Under the pieces are notes generated by a model. The model was not told the origin of the DNA, ran no database searches, and saw only the letters and a program-made list of their open reading frames with translations. A stretch of DNA of 64,000 nucleotides from CAVWDI01 sp963793095 (GTDB lineage Bacteria > Chloroflexota > Anaerolineae > Anaerolineales > UBA4823). The translations under genes and the position numbers were made by a program. Location of the stretch: positions 1,426,001 to 1,490,000 of the forward strand of contig CAWBYY010000002.1 of NCBI GenBank assembly GCA_963793095.1, read 5' to 3'. Positions 62,995-64,000 of this stretch are shown here, in pieces. Positions within the stretch are counted from its first letter, which is position 1; every line of letters starts with the position of its first letter.

Positions 62995-63312
62995 ATGTCT
63001 ACAGAAATCGTGCTCGATCGACATATTCAGGTGATTCCTGGAGTGAGAGGCGGAAAACCTCACATCACGGATACGCGAATCACCGTGGATGACATTGTGA
63101 TCATGCATCTTCGCATGGGGGCGTCATTGGAAGAGATTGCCGGCAAGTACGATCTCTCACCGGCCGCCGTCCACGCAGCGCTGGCCTACTACTATGATCA
63201 CCGTGACGCTGTTGATCAACAGATCGCCGAAGACGAGGCGTTTGTTGAGGCATTTCGCAGAGACAACCCTTCGCTTCTCCAAGAGAAGCTACATCGATTG
63301 AACCTTGACTGA
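62995..63312 (+). CDS. DUF433 protein (antitoxin-like)
   Basis: 105 residues from ATG 62995 (AGGTGA at 62981-62986). Contains VRGGKPHITDTRITVDDIV and GASLEEIAGKYDLSPAAVHAALAYY, the hallmark of the DUF433 winged-helix family. Overlaps the DUF5615 gene by eight bases. DUF433 proteins are found as predicted antitoxins of type II pairs. Confidence 0.85.
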   Translation: MSTEIVLDRHIQVIPGVRGGKPHITDTRITVDDIVIMHLRMGASLEEIAGKYDLSPAAVHAALAYYYDHRDAVDQQIAEDEAFVEAFRRDNPSLLQEKLHRLNLD

Positions 63313-63640
63313 ACGCATCCGGTTTCATCTCGACGAGAATGTTGATCCCGATGTTGCCCGTGCGTTGCGCCGGCATGGTATCGATGTAACGACGAGTGTC
63401 GAGGTCGGCTTGCTCACGACGGAGGATGCCGCTCAATTGGCCTATGCGTTGGAAGAAGGTCGGGTGATCGTCACGCATGATGCTGACTTTTTGCGGATGG
63501 ATGCCCGAGGTGTTGAGCATGCAGGCATTGCGTATTGCCACAAGTCAGCCCGTTCAGTGGGAGAGATCATTCGCACACTGATGCTCATCTGCGAAGTGCT
63601 TGAGCCTGAGGAAATCAAGGGCAGGGTTGAATACCTGTAG
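63305..63640 (+). CDS. DUF5615 PIN-like protein (toxin-like)
   Basis: 111 residues from TTG 63305. Contains FHLDENVDPDVARALRRHG and VIVTHDADFLR, acidic residues of the PIN-like DUF5615 fold, expected to be a metal-dependent RNase. Paired with the upstream DUF433 gene; the overlap suggests coupling. It is the toxin partner by analogy with VapBC-type systems. Confidence 0.85.
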   Translation: MTERIRFHLDENVDPDVARALRRHGIDVTTSVEVGLLTTEDAAQLAYALEEGRVIVTHDADFLRMDARGVEHAGIAYCHKSARSVGEIIRTLMLICEVLEPEEIKGRVEYL

Positions 63641-63749
63641 CTGAGGTGATGGATCTGCAGCGCTGGGCAAGATATGATCCAAAGCCGAATCAGGCAGCGA
63701 GTTTTGACTCAATATGTCGGGGAATGAAGTGAATCAGACTTGTACACGT

Positions 63750-63775
63750 GAGGGGTCGACTCCCGTCGTCTCCGC
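63750..63775 (+). other. tRNA/tmRNA 3'-end-like fragment
   Basis: GAGGGG-TCGACTCCC-GTCGTCTCCGC resembles a T arm and acceptor 3' strand of tmRNA or tRNA-Ser, with no matching 5' half in the 100 bases upstream. The T loop is imperfect and no CCA follows. Tentative. Confidence 0.3.
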
Positions 63776-63801
63776 TGAGTACAAAATGTGTTCAATCAAG
63801 G

Positions 63802-63830
63802 AAGTCCGCTGGGTGCAGCGGGCTTTTTTG
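63802..63830 (+). terminator. Rho-independent terminator
   Basis: Ten-base stem AAGTCCGCTG/CAGCGGGCTT (one G:T pair), loop GGTG, followed by a T-run. It lies just downstream of the tRNA/tmRNA-like fragment, as if it once terminated a complete RNA gene. Confidence 0.8.
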
Positions 63831-63845
63831 TTTTGTACTTTTTCG

Positions 63846-64000
63846 ATGCTCGACGATCCGTCATACCAACTGTCGGTGCCGGCGCAGAATGGTCTCCGGC
63901 TGGAAGATGCGGATGACCTGACGGAGTTGGGCGGTTGTTCGGTCAGTTACCGACTTCAGCTTGGTGGTGATTATGGAAACAGTGAGTCGCTCGATGCGGG
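63846..64000 (-). pseudogene. Integrase-core (rve-type) transposase remnant, continues past window
   Basis: The minus strand reads TAQLRQVIRIFQPETILRRH-RQLV and then a TGA (63861-63863), where related transposases continue with an RRKW-like segment after RELV. Resembles IS481/IS3-type integrase-core transposases. The N-terminal part would lie outside the window. Confidence 0.55.

Noticed and set aside
62698..63108. Minus-strand ORF of 136 codons overlapping the DUF433 gene
   Set aside because: No recognisable domain, no ribosome site, and its start lies in the DUF433 coding sequence; possibly decayed DNA.
63844..64000. Plus-strand ORF starting ATGCTCGACGATCC at the right edge
   Set aside because: The opposite strand encodes a recognisable integrase-core remnant, so this frame is likely its shadow.

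Overview
The window most likely comes from a Chloroflexota bacterium of the Anaerolineae type, probably a metagenome-derived contig. This is inferred from gene content: a giant secreted DUF11-repeat protein, LysM/M23/L,D-transpeptidase wall enzymes, WD40 lipoproteins with Thr-Pro linkers, a PPi-type phosphofructokinase, split methylmalonyl-CoA mutase, and secreted proteins ending in an FLPLx(L/V)x(K/R)-like tail. No rRNA or other definitive taxonomic marker is present.

Layout. 1-1.1 kb: edge of an M23 lipoprotein gene and tRNA-Pro(GGG). 1.16-19.64 kb (minus): a two-gene surface module, a giant (~5,190 codon) DUF11/SdrD-B/GEVEDY-type protein followed 10 bp later by a C25 (gingipain-family) protease. 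20-31.5 kb: class IV aminotransferase, LysM protein, MutS2, LysM-M23 endopeptidase, two WD40 proteins, aspartokinase, L,D-transpeptidase. 32-35.5 kb: B12-binding mutase subunit, MeaB chaperone, PRPP synthetase, Fpg glycosylase. 35.5-51.5 kb: SecA and DnaE (divergent), PPi-PFK, mutase large subunit, phosphomutase-like metalloenzyme, methyltransferase, EF-G-like GTPase, LON-domain protein. 51.6-58.2 kb: a peptide-type ABC transporter operon with a fused double ATPase and a terminal PhnD-like protein. 58.27 kb: tRNA-Ala(CGC). 58.4-64 kb: an accessory zone with at least three decayed transposases, a SEC-C protein, an Asn-rich secreted protein, and a DUF433/DUF5615 toxin-antitoxin-like pair.

Many core genes that should be intact (secA, aspartokinase, mutM, meaB, dppC, the L,D-transpeptidase, the giant gene and its protease) are broken by single-base indels, usually in or beside short homopolymers. 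About 18 such breaks can be inferred. I treat them as probable sequence errors and annotate each gene across its full span. Internal repeats of the giant gene let three of these errors be located to within a few bases.

The strongest candidate for something undescribed is the shared C-terminal tail on three otherwise unrelated secreted proteins (C25 protease, giant DUF11 protein, Asn-rich protein). It could be a surface sorting or anchoring signal. The giant protein also shows a higher-order repeat of seven DUF11 modules.
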